This document shows, in pieces, positions 25,754 through 35,600 of a DNA stretch of 64,000 nt (its first letter is position 1; each line of letters starts with the position of its first letter). The notes beneath the pieces are model-generated. The model saw nothing but the letters and a program-made list of their open reading frames with translations. It was not told the origin of the DNA and made no database searches. A program made the translations under genes and the position numbers. The stretch is taken from contig NZ_QFZQ01000008.1 in NCBI RefSeq assembly GCF_003171675.1, positions 124,001 to 188,000 of the forward strand, given 5' to 3'. Source of the DNA: Reichenbachiella versicolor. Its GTDB lineage: Bacteria > Bacteroidota > Bacteroidia > Cytophagales > Cyclobacteriaceae.

Positions 25754-25849
25754 CTCTCCCCACAATCTTATTCACCGAATAATTCTGAACCTGATTAACC
25801 ATATGTACAATATGGAAAAAAACTCTGCGTTAACTAAACAGGTGTTACA

Positions 25850-26449
25850 ATGAATAAAATAGGTGTCAGCGATAGTGAACTAGTATCACTTTACAAAAAC
25901 GGAAATGAAATGGCTTTTGAAGAGTTAGTAACTCGACATAAAGCCAGGGTTTTCACTACAATTTATTTGATCGTCAAGGACAAATATGTAGCTGAGGATT
26001 TGCTGCAAGATGCTTTTATTAAAGTAGTAAATACCATTAAATCTGGAAAGTACAATGAGGAAGGTAAATTTTTGCCTTGGGTACTTAGAATCGCACATAA
26101 TCTGGCGATAGATAGTTTTAGGAAGAACAAACGATACCCTACTATCGTACTTGAAGATGGTAGTCGCGTTTTTGACACTATGGAATTTGCAGAAGGGTCA
26201 ATGGAATCTGTGCAAATCAAAGAAGATACTAATCAGCTATTGAAGCGACTGGTGCAAGAATTACCAGATTCGCAACGTGAAGTGCTTATAATGAGACATT
26301 ATATGCAAATGAGTTTTCAGGATATCGCAGAGTCCACAAACGTAAGTATAAACACTGCTCTTGGGCGAATGCGCTATGCTTTAATTAATTTGCGCAAAAA
26401 GATGGACAAACTAAACATCGCCTATGACAACACTGTTTACCGAACTTGA
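25850..26449 (+). CDS. ECF RNA polymerase sigma factor
   Basis: A 199-aa group-4 sigma factor. Region 2 (about 20-90) reads FEELVTRHKARVFTTIYLIVKDKYVAEDLLQDAFIKV...LPWVLRIAHNLAIDSFRKNKR, covering the core-binding and -10 recognition segments. Region 4 (about 135-185) reads LPDSQREVLIMRHYMQMSFQDIAESTNVSINTALGRMRYALINLRK, a helix-turn-helix for -35 recognition. Its stop lies inside the start of the next gene (26-base overlap), pointing to a translationally coupled partner. No membrane anti-sigma gene is adjacent. The regulon is not visible from this window. Confidence 0.93.
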   Translation: MNKIGVSDSELVSLYKNGNEMAFEELVTRHKARVFTTIYLIVKDKYVAEDLLQDAFIKVVNTIKSGKYNEEGKFLPWVLRIAHNLAIDSFRKNKRYPTIVLEDGSRVFDTMEFAEGSMESVQIKEDTNQLLKRLVQELPDSQREVLIMRHYMQMSFQDIAESTNVSINTALGRMRYALINLRKKMDKLNIAYDNTVYRT

Positions 26450-26660
26450 TTTGATGCGCTATATCTATGGTGAATCTTCTGAAACTGAAAAAAGTGAAAT
26501 CCAAAATGCTGCTATGTTAGATGCGGATTTACAAGAGGAAATCTTCAATCTAGAATTTGCTAAGAGACTCTTAGATAGACTCTCTTTTGACACAGCAGAT
26601 TTATCGATGGAGAAAACATTTAATTATTCTTCGAGTTTTAACACTCAAAGTGCACATTAA
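26424..26660 (+). CDS. Small acidic partner protein of the ECF sigma factor
   Basis: A 78-aa soluble protein whose ATG lies inside the sigma gene (26-base overlap). A later ATG at 26454 (MRYIYGESSETEKSEI) would remove the overlap. The LMRYIYGE start, a DADLQEEIFNLEFAKRLLDRL helix and a Ser/Thr-rich end resemble small proteins that follow this sigma class in Cytophagales. It lacks the HxxxCxxC zinc motif and any membrane helix, so a classical anti-sigma role is not supported by sequence; a modulator role is inferred from coupling. A 22-bp terminator follows at 26667. Confidence 0.75.
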   Translation: MTTLFTELDLMRYIYGESSETEKSEIQNAAMLDADLQEEIFNLEFAKRLLDRLSFDTADLSMEKTFNYSSSFNTQSAH

Positions 26661-26666
26661 TAATGT

Positions 26667-26720
26667 ATAGATAAACAAATGAGCCTGATTCGATAGAGTC
26701 AGGCTCATTTGTTTATCTAT
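26667..26720. terminator. Strong hairpin terminator after the sigma pair
   Basis: Perfect 22-bp stem (26667-26688 with 26699-26720) and a 10-nt loop, directly after the stop at 26660. One of the longest perfect stems in the window. Confidence 0.82.
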
Positions 26721-26818
26721 AATATGGCTACGCTGGTCATTAAAAAAATCTCATCCATCGTAAACATTTTTATTCGTTTTATAGTCCTATTATATTAGTA
26801 CTAACCACGAATTGGAGA

Positions 26819-27193
26819 ATGGATAGTAAGAGTTCGATATTGTATGTAGATGATGAAGAGATTAATAGATACATCTTTGAGATGTTGTTACAATCTACTT
26901 TTAATGTTTACAAAGCGGATTCTGGACAGGGTGCTTTAGAAATTCTCTCAGAAAATCCAGAAATAAAATTGGTGATTACAGACTGGAGCATGCCTAAAAT
27001 GGATGGCTTATCTTTTGCTCGTAAAGCCAAGTCACTTTTTAAGGATAAAAAAATCATGATGCTATCCGCATACATGAAAAATAGAGAAATTGATGATGCA
27101 ATAGCCAATGGCGTCTTAAAGGCTTATTTTTCAAAACCTCTTGATCGTGAAAGTTTTCTTACTAAAACCAAAGAGTTGGGTTTATTAAATTAA
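26819..27193 (+). CDS. Single-domain response regulator (first of a tandem pair)
   Basis: A 124-aa CheY-like receiver with no output domain. ILYVDDEEINRYIFEMLL gives the acidic pair, and LVITDWSMPKMDGL holds the phospho-acceptor Asp (about 57). IMMLSAYM provides the Ser in the Thr/Ser switch place, and YFSKPLDRE the conserved Lys. It is clearly paralogous to the next gene (YVDDEE, DW.MP...DGL, F..LDR/FDR). No kinase is adjacent, so it probably acts by protein-protein contact, as a phosphorelay or diguanylate-system input. Specific partner unknown. Confidence 0.9.
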   Translation: MDSKSSILYVDDEEINRYIFEMLLQSTFNVYKADSGQGALEILSENPEIKLVITDWSMPKMDGLSFARKAKSLFKDKKIMMLSAYMKNREIDDAIANGVLKAYFSKPLDRESFLTKTKELGLLN

Positions 27194-27236
27194 GGGTAAA
27201 CGGTCTTTTCCTGTTATTAGCCAATTGAAATAAATA

Positions 27237-27266
27237 TTGTGCTATCATTTTTCCTTTTTAAATTTG
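27237..27266 (+). promoter_or_regulatory. Full -33/-7 promoter of the second response regulator
   Basis: TTG at 27237-27239, 19-base spacer, TAAATTTG at 27259-27266: both boxes of the Bacteroidota primary promoter at the right distance. It predicts a start near 27273, 23 bases before the ATG. Confidence 0.65.
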
Positions 27267-27295
27267 GTAGTGTCTCTAACAGAAATTGTTGATCT

Positions 27296-27661
27296 ATGAA
27301 AAAACCGATACTTTATGTAGATGATGAAGAAATGAATTTAGAGCTATTTGATATGCTTCTTAATCATAACTTCAAGGTTTTCAAAGCCAATTCTGTAGAT
27401 CAGGCACTTGAACTACTAGATGTGCATGATGACATCGAGGTAATATTTACCGACTGGAGAATGCCTAACCGGGACGGTTTAGAACTTGCCCGAGAAGCTA
27501 GTGAAAAATTCGATAAGCATATTATTATGATATCTGCCTTCATGAGAAATAGTGAAATAGACAGGGCTATAGAAGAAGGGTATTTAAGCGGTTATTTGCC
27601 AAAACCATTTGATCGTCAAAGAATAATAACAGAGGTCGATAAACTCACACAACTTCATTAA
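27296..27661 (+). CDS. Single-domain response regulator (second of a tandem pair)
   Basis: A 121-aa stand-alone receiver. ILYVDDEEMNLELFDMLL, VIFTDWRMPNRDGLELAR (phospho-acceptor Asp about 53), MISAFMRNSEIDRAIEEGYLSG and YLPKPFDRQRI are the receiver motifs. Side by side with 26819-27193 it shares the YVDDEE start, the TDW.MP acceptor loop and an A.EEG-like helix, so the pair arose by tandem duplication. It has its own full promoter, so the copies are not one operon and may respond to different conditions. No output domain or kinase is visible. Confidence 0.9.
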   Translation: MKKPILYVDDEEMNLELFDMLLNHNFKVFKANSVDQALELLDVHDDIEVIFTDWRMPNRDGLELAREASEKFDKHIIMISAFMRNSEIDRAIEEGYLSGYLPKPFDRQRIITEVDKLTQLH

Positions 27662-27684
27662 TCTGGTTTATTGATAAATGAGGT

Positions 27685-27699
27685 TACATTTGTCAAATG
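27685..27699 (+). promoter_or_regulatory. -7 promoter and palindrome overlapping the next start codon
   Basis: TACATTTG (27685-27692) matches TAnnTTTG. The 13-base palindrome CATTTG-T-CAAATG spans 27687-27699 and includes the ATG at 27697. With the start codon only 4 bases past the -7 box the mRNA would be leaderless, and the palindrome could be an operator. Confidence 0.5.
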
Positions 27700-28479
27700 A
27701 TATTTAGAAAATCACTACTTTTTTTTCTTTTCTTTTCTGCTGCATTATCTGCACACTCGAAAGACAAAAATAATTGGGTCATAAATCTTAAAGGAGATAC
27801 TATCCGCGCAAGGATGTATATAGATATGAGAGATAAGTATGATCATGATCGTATCAGGGTCAAAGCCGATTCTGGAAAGTTTACGATGATGCCTTGGCAA
27901 ATAAAACGTGCCCATCTTAATGGTTTTGATTACATACCTATAAAGTTGAATCAGAAACAACAGTTTGGTGAAGTTGTAAGTGAAGGCTTCTTGAGCCTTT
28001 ATCATGTAAGAGGTACCGATGGAGAAACATCTACACAATTTATTCAAAAGGTATTGGTAAAAAGAACAGGAGAGCAACTAATGGTTTCTTTGCTTACTTT
28101 CAAAAGGGTTACAAAGAAGTTTCTAGAAGATTGCGTGGTTAATTCAAAAGTTGAAGAAGCGGGAAACTACAAGATCAAAAACATACAAGAAATAGTGAAT
28201 GAATATAATTCATGTATGGATAATCGTACTGTAGCGTTGTTCACAAAGGAGGATGTTGATAAAGACATAGCAGATTTTAAAGTTTTAATTCAAAGAATTC
28301 GAGAAAGTCAAATTGCGGATAAGGAAGATCTTGTTGAAATGATTAATGATGTGCAAGGGAAAGTCAACATTGGAAAGAATGTACCAACATATCTTATTAA
28401 CTCAATACATTCTATTTTGAATCAAGATGATAAATTGAGTCAAGAATTCAATAAACTTCTAGAAAAGTATAATCGATGA
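27697..28479 (+). CDS. Secreted protein of unknown function, paralogue A
   Basis: A 260-aa protein with a signal peptide (1-21, MIFRKSLLFFLFFSAALSAHS). The mature domain starts with a pattern shared with the next gene: NWVINLKGDTIRARMYIDMRDKYDHDRIRVK, then KFLEDCVVNSK and IKNIQEIVNEYNSCMD. The last two hold Cys residues in a helical region, and the C-terminal half is mostly helical. I do not recognise a named family. The gene overlaps the next by 4 bases (ATGA) and appears to be transcribed as a leaderless mRNA. The two single-domain response regulators upstream are neighbours of unclear relevance. Confidence 0.75.
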   Translation: MIFRKSLLFFLFFSAALSAHSKDKNNWVINLKGDTIRARMYIDMRDKYDHDRIRVKADSGKFTMMPWQIKRAHLNGFDYIPIKLNQKQQFGEVVSEGFLSLYHVRGTDGETSTQFIQKVLVKRTGEQLMVSLLTFKRVTKKFLEDCVVNSKVEEAGNYKIKNIQEIVNEYNSCMDNRTVALFTKEDVDKDIADFKVLIQRIRESQIADKEDLVEMINDVQGKVNIGKNVPTYLINSIHSILNQDDKLSQEFNKLLEKYNR

Positions 28480-29243
28480 GAGTAACCCTTTTTGTACTTC
28501 TTTTTGCGCTTTCATTTTCGATACATGCCAAGGATTATGTTTTGACCAAAGAGGGCAAGACTCTTGAAGGGAAAGTTTATTTTGATTTAAAAGGTCGATA
28601 TGGCCAAGACAAAGTTGCTGTAAAGAACGACGAAGGTTTGACCAAGTTAGCGGCATATGATGTTGAAAAGGTCGAATTGGACGGAGAGGAATATGTTACA
28701 GTAAAAATTAAGAAACATCATTATTATGCTAAAGTAATAGAGAAAGGAGTTTTGAACTATTACTTGATGGTCGATCCAAATAAAACAAAGCGCCTTGATT
28801 TTGACACTAAGACATTGTTTAAAGAAGGCTGGAAACCGTTAGAGATTTCTGCTCAAGGATTTAAGTCGAAATTAAAGGCAATGGTTGCAGAATGCAGTGA
28901 TGTTTTAGCTAAAGTGAGTGCTAAAGGGTTTTCAAAAAATAACTTAGCCCAGATAGTCGTTCAGTACAATGACTGTGTGATGGATATCCAAGCTAAACAG
29001 CTCATTGATGCTGAGAGCCTAAATAAGTTAAATCAACAAGATGCTTTGACATTTCAAGCATTAGTAGCCGAAGTAGCAGATAGTGACTTAGAAAATAAGT
29101 CAGAAGTCAACGAAATGCTAAGGGATGTTATTAAAAGGTTAGATAATAAGGAAGAGGTCCCAGGCTATCTTAAAAACGCACTTTTAAATAGTTTCAAAGG
29201 GCATGAAGATTGGAAAGAGATGTTTATTAAACTGATTAATTAA
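28476..29243 (+). CDS. Secreted protein of unknown function, paralogue B
   Basis: A 255-aa protein with a signal peptide (1-18, MRVTLFVLLFALSFSIHA). It mirrors paralogue A: DYVLTKEGKTLEGKVYFDLKGRYGQDKVAVK, LKAMVAECSDVLA and LAQIVVQYNDCVMD align with the corresponding segments, including the Cys positions, and the helical C-terminal half follows. Overlap with the preceding ATGA shows a translationally coupled duplicate pair. Its stop overlaps the stop of the convergent methyltransferase gene by 8 bases. Function is unknown; export to the periplasm is inferred from the signal peptide. Confidence 0.75.
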   Translation: MRVTLFVLLFALSFSIHAKDYVLTKEGKTLEGKVYFDLKGRYGQDKVAVKNDEGLTKLAAYDVEKVELDGEEYVTVKIKKHHYYAKVIEKGVLNYYLMVDPNKTKRLDFDTKTLFKEGWKPLEISAQGFKSKLKAMVAECSDVLAKVSAKGFSKNNLAQIVVQYNDCVMDIQAKQLIDAESLNKLNQQDALTFQALVAEVADSDLENKSEVNEMLRDVIKRLDNKEEVPGYLKNALLNSFKGHEDWKEMFIKLIN

Positions 29244-30417
29244 TTTTCTCGCAAAGTATTCCAGTGTTGGTTCCGTCCATTAAGGTCGTAGCAAAAATGT
29301 ACAACTGACCACCTTCTTTTAAACCTGTTTTTTTCCGAATATTAGAGACATCTTGTGGATAGTTTCTAACAGTTAAGTTGGCTTTCATTGATGGTATTTC
29401 AGCTTTTAACTTTTTTTTATTTAAAGCAATTTGTTTGAGTATTTTAAAGGAACGCCCAGGGAAATTAGGAATTATTTCGGGGCTAGAATACAGATGAGAG
29501 TTTCGATGAAGTTTAGTTAATCCAAGCTTATTTGAAATACTATTGAATCCACCAGCTTTCATGATTGAAGCGTTAGGTTCATAGAGATAGTTAGACGGCA
29601 TAGAGAATGATGGAACTTCTTCCTCTTCTTTTTTGGAAAATAGGAATAATTGAGTGCCGCCATTTTTTAGTAGATTGATTGTATGAAAAGTAACAGGGCG
29701 CGGTTCTTTTGTAATTATGAAAAGAAGTTCTTTGCATTCATTGTCAACTGAAACAGTGTGTATTTCATTTACTGAGTTTAGTTGATTCATAGCCTGTTCT
29801 ATATCTAGCATAGGAGAAAGCTTCACTATTAATTTAGCATTCCGTTTCTCAATTTCTGGTAAGATCTTAGTTAAATCAGGCTGGCAGTCAGAAAGAGCAA
29901 AGACTTTTTTATTGTTTTCATCCCTTCTGGCTGGATCTATATAATAGACTTTCGCGGCTGTTTTTTCGTTTTTGAGATAGTTTTCAGCGCTATTATGTAT
30001 ACAAGTTATCTCTGCGTTAAGAGCTTTATAATTGGATAAGGCTAGTTGAGATAATTCTGGATTTTTCTCAACATGAATAGTTTTTTTGACTCTTTGAGAA
30101 AAGAAATAGGTGTCAATACCAAACCCTCCAGATAAATCGGTGAGTGAGTCCCTTTCTTCAACCAGTTGAGCTTTGTATCGAGCAGTAGCTTCGGATGAAC
30201 ATTGCTCCATTGAGACACCATGAGGAAATATGACATCTGGAATTTTATAGAGTGAAGGTAACTTGGTTATTGCCTTTTGACGAGATTTTATTTGTGCGGC
30301 AATAAGTTGGATTGGAAGGCTAGGGAATTTAGATGCTGATAAAACTAAAGAGACAGGATCTTCTTTCTCATGTTTTTTGATGAAAGATTGAATATCCTGC
30401 CGCCTTAATTCTTGCAC
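29236..30417 (-). CDS. THUMP-like/PG_1098-type RNA methyltransferase
   Basis: A 393-aa SAM-dependent methyltransferase of a Bacteroidota family with a ferredoxin-like (PG_1098) N-part and a C-terminal THUMP-like domain. The catalytic core shows DLSGGFGIDTYFFSQRVKKTIHVEKN (about 93-118, SAM motif I) and KVYYIDPARRDENNKKVFAL (about 155-174, the DPARR motif of the active site). The C-terminus (IVKLSPMLDIEQAM..., later KKTGLKEGGQLYIFAT) fits the THUMP-like unit. Translation starts at a GTG. It lies 9 bases after asd on the minus strand and overlaps the convergent paralogue B by 8 bases. Target RNA or protein is not known. Confidence 0.82.
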   Translation of the reverse strand: MQELRRQDIQSFIKKHEKEDPVSLVLSASKFPSLPIQLIAAQIKSRQKAITKLPSLYKIPDVIFPHGVSMEQCSSEATARYKAQLVEERDSLTDLSGGFGIDTYFFSQRVKKTIHVEKNPELSQLALSNYKALNAEITCIHNSAENYLKNEKTAAKVYYIDPARRDENNKKVFALSDCQPDLTKILPEIEKRNAKLIVKLSPMLDIEQAMNQLNSVNEIHTVSVDNECKELLFIITKEPRPVTFHTINLLKNGGTQLFLFSKKEEEEVPSFSMPSNYLYEPNASIMKAGGFNSISNKLGLTKLHRNSHLYSSPEIIPNFPGRSFKILKQIALNKKKLKAEIPSMKANLTVRNYPQDVSNIRKKTGLKEGGQLYIFATTLMDGTNTGILCEKIN

Positions 30418-30426
30418 TGTGAGTGA

Positions 30427-31419
30427 TTAGAATACGAGATTTTTCTCACTGATAAACTCTGCAATTTGAACTGCGTTTGTAGCTGCCCCTTTTCTTAAGT
30501 TATCTGCTACAATCCAAAGGTTCAATGCGTTTTCTCTAGATTCATCATTTCTGAATCTACCAACAAATACTTCATCCTTTTTGTGAGCTGTCAGAGGCAT
30601 TGGATATATATTATTAGCCACATCGTCTTGGATGATAAGTCCTGGTACTTTAGAAAGAATTTCCTTCACCTCTTTCATATCATATGGATTATCAAACTCA
30701 ATGTTAACAGCTTCTGAGTGACCTCCCATGGTAGGTATTCTTACAGCGGTAGCGGTCACTTTTACGTTTTCGTCTCCAAGTATCTTGACCGTTTCATTTG
30801 TCATCTTCATTTCTTCCTTTGTGTATCCATTATCTTGGAATACATCAATATGAGGAAGTACGTTCATGTCTATTTTATGTGGGTAGATCATTTCAGGAGT
30901 CTTACCTGCTCTTTCTGCCATCATTTGATCAACAGCTCCTTTACCTGACCCAGTGACTGACTGGTATGTAGAGACTACAACTCTATTAATACCATATTTT
31001 TTATGAAGAGGTCCTAGGACCAGTACCATTTGTATAGTAGAACAGTTGGGGTTTGCAATTATTCTATCATCCATCATAATCGTTTCCCCATTAATTTCAG
31101 GGACGATCAATTTCTTAGATGGATCCATTCTCCATGCTGAAGAGTTATCAATCACGATGGTTCCAGCTTTTGCAAATTGAGGTGCCCATTCAAGAGAGGT
31201 ACTTCCTCCTGCTGAGAAAATGGCAACGTCTGGCTTAGCAGCGACTGCATCTTCTAGCCCAATGACCGTATAGGTCTTGCCGTTGTACTCAACTTCTTTG
31301 CCTACAGATCTGGCTGAAGCAACCAACAACAATTCATCGTACTGAAAGTTTCTTTCTTGGAGCACTTCTAGGATTTCGTTTCCTACAAGTCCAGTAGCTC
31401 CGACAACTGCTAATTTCAA
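30427..31419 (-). CDS. asd: Aspartate-semialdehyde dehydrogenase
   Basis: Makes aspartate semialdehyde from aspartyl phosphate, the branch point to lysine, methionine and threonine. The 330-aa length is normal. AVVGATGLVGNEILEVL is the NADP-binding GxTGxVG loop. NPNCSTIQMVL (about 127-137) has the catalytic Cys, and VVSTYQSVTGSGKGAVDQM follows. The active-site His/Arg region is TAVRIPTMGGHSEAVNIEF. The promoter-like TACTTTTG lies 33 bases upstream. It forms a minus-strand pair with the methyltransferase (9-base gap). Certain assignment. Confidence 0.96.
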   Translation of the reverse strand: MKLAVVGATGLVGNEILEVLQERNFQYDELLLVASARSVGKEVEYNGKTYTVIGLEDAVAAKPDVAIFSAGGSTSLEWAPQFAKAGTIVIDNSSAWRMDPSKKLIVPEINGETIMMDDRIIANPNCSTIQMVLVLGPLHKKYGINRVVVSTYQSVTGSGKGAVDQMMAERAGKTPEMIYPHKIDMNVLPHIDVFQDNGYTKEEMKMTNETVKILGDENVKVTATAVRIPTMGGHSEAVNIEFDNPYDMKEVKEILSKVPGLIIQDDVANNIYPMPLTAHKKDEVFVGRFRNDESRENALNLWIVADNLRKGAATNAVQIAEFISEKNLVF

Positions 31420-31451
31420 TTTCTTTTCTATTTATGTTAATAAATGGATTG

Positions 31452-31459
31452 CAAAAGTA
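31452..31459 (-). promoter_or_regulatory. -7 promoter element of asd
   Basis: On the minus strand TACTTTTG matches TAnnTTTG, with an expected start near 31445, about 25 bases before the asd ATG. Confidence 0.55.
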
Positions 31460-31631
31460 GCACTTTCATAGAGATATCATTAGCTAGCTGATAAGAGTCA
31501 TTAATTATAAGTTCTATATTGAACGAAATGTTAAGATATTAACTTAATATTGAAAAGCTGAAGTTATTCTAACGAATAGTATTCTTAAAACAGCTTCTGA
31601 TGTACCTAACTTGCCTTTAAACTTTAAGTCT

Positions 31632-32555
31632 ATGTTTAATTATCTAACCAAGTGGATGCGTAGCCGATTTGGCTTTACGAAACATGAAATTCAAGGGATG
31701 TTTGTTTTAATTCCTTTGATGACTATTATTCTTTTTATCCCAAAAGGGTATAAGATGCTTTTGAAGTATTATTACCCGCATGATTTTTTGGAAGAGAAAG
31801 CTGCTTTGGAGGCTTGGAAGAAAGAAATTATTCTTACTCCTATTCAAGAACCGGAGGTTGTTTTACCCAAAATATCGCCTCAATACTTCAATCCGAATAC
31901 TATTAGTAAAAGCGAATTCATAAAACTTGGTTTCAAAGAATATGTAGCAGATCGATTAATCAAATACCGTCGGAGTGGTGGTGTGTTTAAGAAAAAGAAA
32001 GATTTGATGAAGATTTATGGGATTAATAAAAGCTTAGTGAAGTCATATTTTAAATACATTATTATCCCAGATTCTAAGAAAACAGAACTAAGACTTGAAT
32101 ACAACAAAACTAATGTCGAAAACACATCTAATTCATTTTTAAAAGAAGATGCTGTAGTAATAAACCTGAATACAGCGGATACCACGGAATTACAATCTAT
32201 TGTAGGTGTAGGAAAGTATTGGTCCTCAAGAATCGTGAAGTATAGAGAAGCCCTAGGTGGATTTGTGGACAAAAGTCAGATCAAAGAGATGTATGGAATT
32301 AAACCCGATTTGGCTGATAGAATTATAGATCAAATATCTCTGCAAGAGATAGAGATTAAAAAAGTTGATTTGAATACAGATTCAGTTAAAGTTTTAGCAA
32401 GACATCCATACATATCCTACAAGGATGCTAATAGCATATTGAGATACAAGAAACAACATGGAGAATATCAATCAGTGGATCAGATTAAGAATATCATATC
32501 TATATCTGATTCTGTATTTTCTAAAATATCACCTTATCTAGAAGTTAGAAAATGA
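31632..32555 (+). CDS. Helix-hairpin-helix protein (ComEA-like repeats)
   Basis: A membrane-anchored protein with about four helix-hairpin-helix units. The ATG at 31632 (MFNYLTKWMRSRFGF) is preferred over an in-frame TTG at 31611, giving 307 aa. A hydrophobic segment GMFVLIPLMTIILFIP (about 20-35) precedes a periplasmic or cytoplasmic tail. HhH-like repeats appear at about 88-130 (SKSEFIKLGFKEYVADRLIKYRRSGGVFKKKKDLMKIYGI), 180-225 (INLNTADTTELQSIVGVGKYWSSRIVKYREALGGFVDKSQIKEMYGI) and 245-300 (VDLNTDSVKVLARHPYISYKDANSILRYKKQHGEYQSVDQIKNI). DNA binding is inferred; competence role is not proven. Confidence 0.85.
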   Translation: MFNYLTKWMRSRFGFTKHEIQGMFVLIPLMTIILFIPKGYKMLLKYYYPHDFLEEKAALEAWKKEIILTPIQEPEVVLPKISPQYFNPNTISKSEFIKLGFKEYVADRLIKYRRSGGVFKKKKDLMKIYGINKSLVKSYFKYIIIPDSKKTELRLEYNKTNVENTSNSFLKEDAVVINLNTADTTELQSIVGVGKYWSSRIVKYREALGGFVDKSQIKEMYGIKPDLADRIIDQISLQEIEIKKVDLNTDSVKVLARHPYISYKDANSILRYKKQHGEYQSVDQIKNIISISDSVFSKISPYLEVRK

Positions 32556-32618
32556 AGTTCACTTAGTGAATAGATAATAGTATAAATATCTCAATGATTC
32601 AATGTATTTTAGACGAGT

Positions 32619-35600
32619 ATGGAGGAAATACTCAAGTCATATTTACGTCGCCTTACAAATCTCTCTGGGAATAATCGTTCGTTGCTTTTGCTCAAATTGA
32701 CTACTGAGCAATTCATGGATGTACATGATTTCGATTATGCATTGAAAGAACCATCATTTAAGATTCTAGAGAAAATCATTGCTCGGAAGACTAATATTCC
32801 ATTGTGTACTATTCAAGATAGTAGAGATGGAGATAGTAATAAACTTTCTAAGCGACTTAAAAAACTTACTAGAATTGATAATCTAGTGTATGAAGAGCGT
32901 GGAGCTAGGGATCTTTATCTTGGTTGGCCTATCGTTAAGGGAAAGTTTTCGGATGGGACTATTGTAAGATGCCCATTAATGTTTTTTCCTGTTTCTATTA
33001 CATCGGATCACAAGAACTGGTTAGTTCATGTTCGTAAGGATGTAAATATTACAATGAATAAATCATTCTTACTGGCATATGCTTATTTCAACGGATTGAC
33101 TCCGAATGAGACGTTGTTAGAAAGAGTGTTTGATGATTTTGATCGAGAAAGTACAGGGTTTAAAACGGATCTCTATGAACTACTTAAGAAAGAAAATTTA
33201 GAGGTTAATTTCAATCAAGATAATTTTCAGGACGTTCTTAAGTCCTTCGATTCGGTCAAAAAATTAGAGCTTGAGAACTTTGAGAAAGAAGGAGAATTAA
33301 AGTTATTTCCACAAGCCATTATTGGGATATTTCCTCAAGCAGGGTCTTATCTCGTTCCAGATTATATGACCATGCTGGAAAGACCTCCAGAAAATGTAGA
33401 GTCGTTTTTCAAGGAAAGGAATTTAGATACTACAGATGATCTAGATACATCCTACTATCGTTTTCTTAAAAAAGTTAAAGAGGATCAAACTTATGCCCCT
33501 TTTAAACTAGACGCATATCAGGAGAATGCACTGAAAGCTATAAAAAAAGGGAATTCGGCAGTAGTACAAGGTCCTCCAGGTACTGGGAAATCACAATTGA
33601 TATGTAATCTAATAGCAGATTATATAGCTAGAGGAAAGAATGTTCTTCTTGTTAGCCAAAAACGTGCTGCTTTAGATGTCGTTTTTGAACGATTAGAAGA
33701 GAAGCAACTCGGAGAGTTTTTAGGGTTATTACACGATTTTAAAAATGATCGTAAACCGATTTATCAACAGATAGAAAAGCAGATTAGTCATCTAGAGGAC
33801 TATAGGTCTATGAATAATTCTTTAGATGCTATTCAGATTGAAAGAAATTTCTTGAAAACGAGTAGGCTGATAGATCAGCTAGAGGAGGAATTAGAAGAAT
33901 TCAAGGCAGCTCTATTTGATACAACCGAATGTGGACATTCTATTAAGGAGCTTTATTTGACATCTAGTCCTCATCGTCAGAGCATTCCGCTCAATCAAGA
34001 ATATAGATTTTTTAAAGTGGGTGACATATCTGCTTTTAAACGCAAATTGAAATACTATAGTATATATGCTGAACAATTTGAAAATGAAAACCATCCCTGG
34101 TTTAGGAGGTTATCCTTTGCTTCTTATGGTGTAAAAGAGAGGCAGGTTTTGTCTGATTATATCAATGAAATAGAACCATACATTAATGTACTGGAAATAG
34201 TAACAAAGAAAGCTGTAGGGAAGAAAATTCTATTTGGTGATGTAGCGGAGATAATCCGTAAGAAGTCCGATATCGTGCATTTAGCCTCGTTACTAAAAGA
34301 TAAGCAAGCCTTCAGAGGCCTTGTGAAACTACTGAAATCTGAGCCTAATCGAGTAGAAAAGAAAGAAATTGCCGAAATAGAAAAGACAACCTTACAATTT
34401 TTTGATGGCGAAGGGCCCGAATTGTCACTGGAATCTCAAGAGCTAGGTAGGTTTCAGGAAGTATTAGAAAGAGGTTTAGCAGCTAAGGGCAACTTGCTCA
34501 AATGGTTCTGGTGGAAGTTTTTTTCAAAAGACAAAATTTTCATTACACGAGTATTGGTTGCCAATAAATTGAAGAATAGTCGCGAAGCATTCAATATTCT
34601 GGTTGAAAAAGTTGATAATAGATTGAACCTTGAACACAATTTGACGGGTTTAATCAAACTTAAAGGCCTGCTTGAACTTCCATCTAAATTCAGAAAGATT
34701 GATATACAGAATTGGTTTTTCTATCAGAAGCAGGCTATTGAAGCTAGAGATCTGCTTAGAAATATAAGACAACTCAATGACTATATTTCAGCTGAAAATT
34801 TGGATGGTGTAGAGTATGTGAAGAAGCTTGAAAGTCTTTTAGTGGCTCTAGAACCAATTGAAGAAAAGCTTTCACATTGGGAAAAATACTTTTCTATTGC
34901 ACATCTACGTCAGATTTTTGGTAAACATGTGGATATGAAGAAGCTAGACAAGTCTCTTCATTTGGATTTCGACTCTCTTTGTGAATATGACAAGCTAAAA
35001 GAAGAACTTTCACATGAAGAAAAAAGGGTCATTGAAAAAATTCAAGAGGAGCTCCCTAGTGCAAATGCAGATCAATGGGTAAAACTTTTTGATAACTCTT
35101 TAAAACTTGCTTGGATTGACCACATAGAGATTAAATATCCGGTTTTACGTACAGTCAGCTCACAAAAATTTGAGCAGATGCAACTAGACTTACAAAATGC
35201 AGTTTCTGAAAAGTTCCGACTTAGCAATGAAATTTTACTCATTAAGTCTCGAGAAAGAGTATATAAGAATGTAGAGTATAACCGTCTCAATAATATGGTG
35301 ACCTATCGAGATGTATATCATCAGGTTACTAAAAAACGTCGTATTTGGCCTGTTAGAAAATTGATTGCCAATTATCCAAGGGAGATTTTTGATTTAATAC
35401 CTTGTTGGTTAGCTTCTCCAGAGTCTGCTTCTGCTATTTTTCCGATGGAGAAAGTTTTCGATCTAGTGATTTTTGATGAGGCTTCACAATGCTTTGTAGA
35501 GAAAGGAATACCTGCCATGTACAGAGGTAAACAAGTCGTAGTTGCAGGAGATTCTAAACAGTTAAAACCTAATGACCTGTACCAAGTAAGGTGGGAAGAG

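Noticed and set aside
25846-26660. Classical anti-sigma (zinc or RskA-type) partner of the first sigma factor
   Set aside because: The 78-aa partner lacks HxxxCxxC and membrane helices; only a coupled small protein can be claimed.
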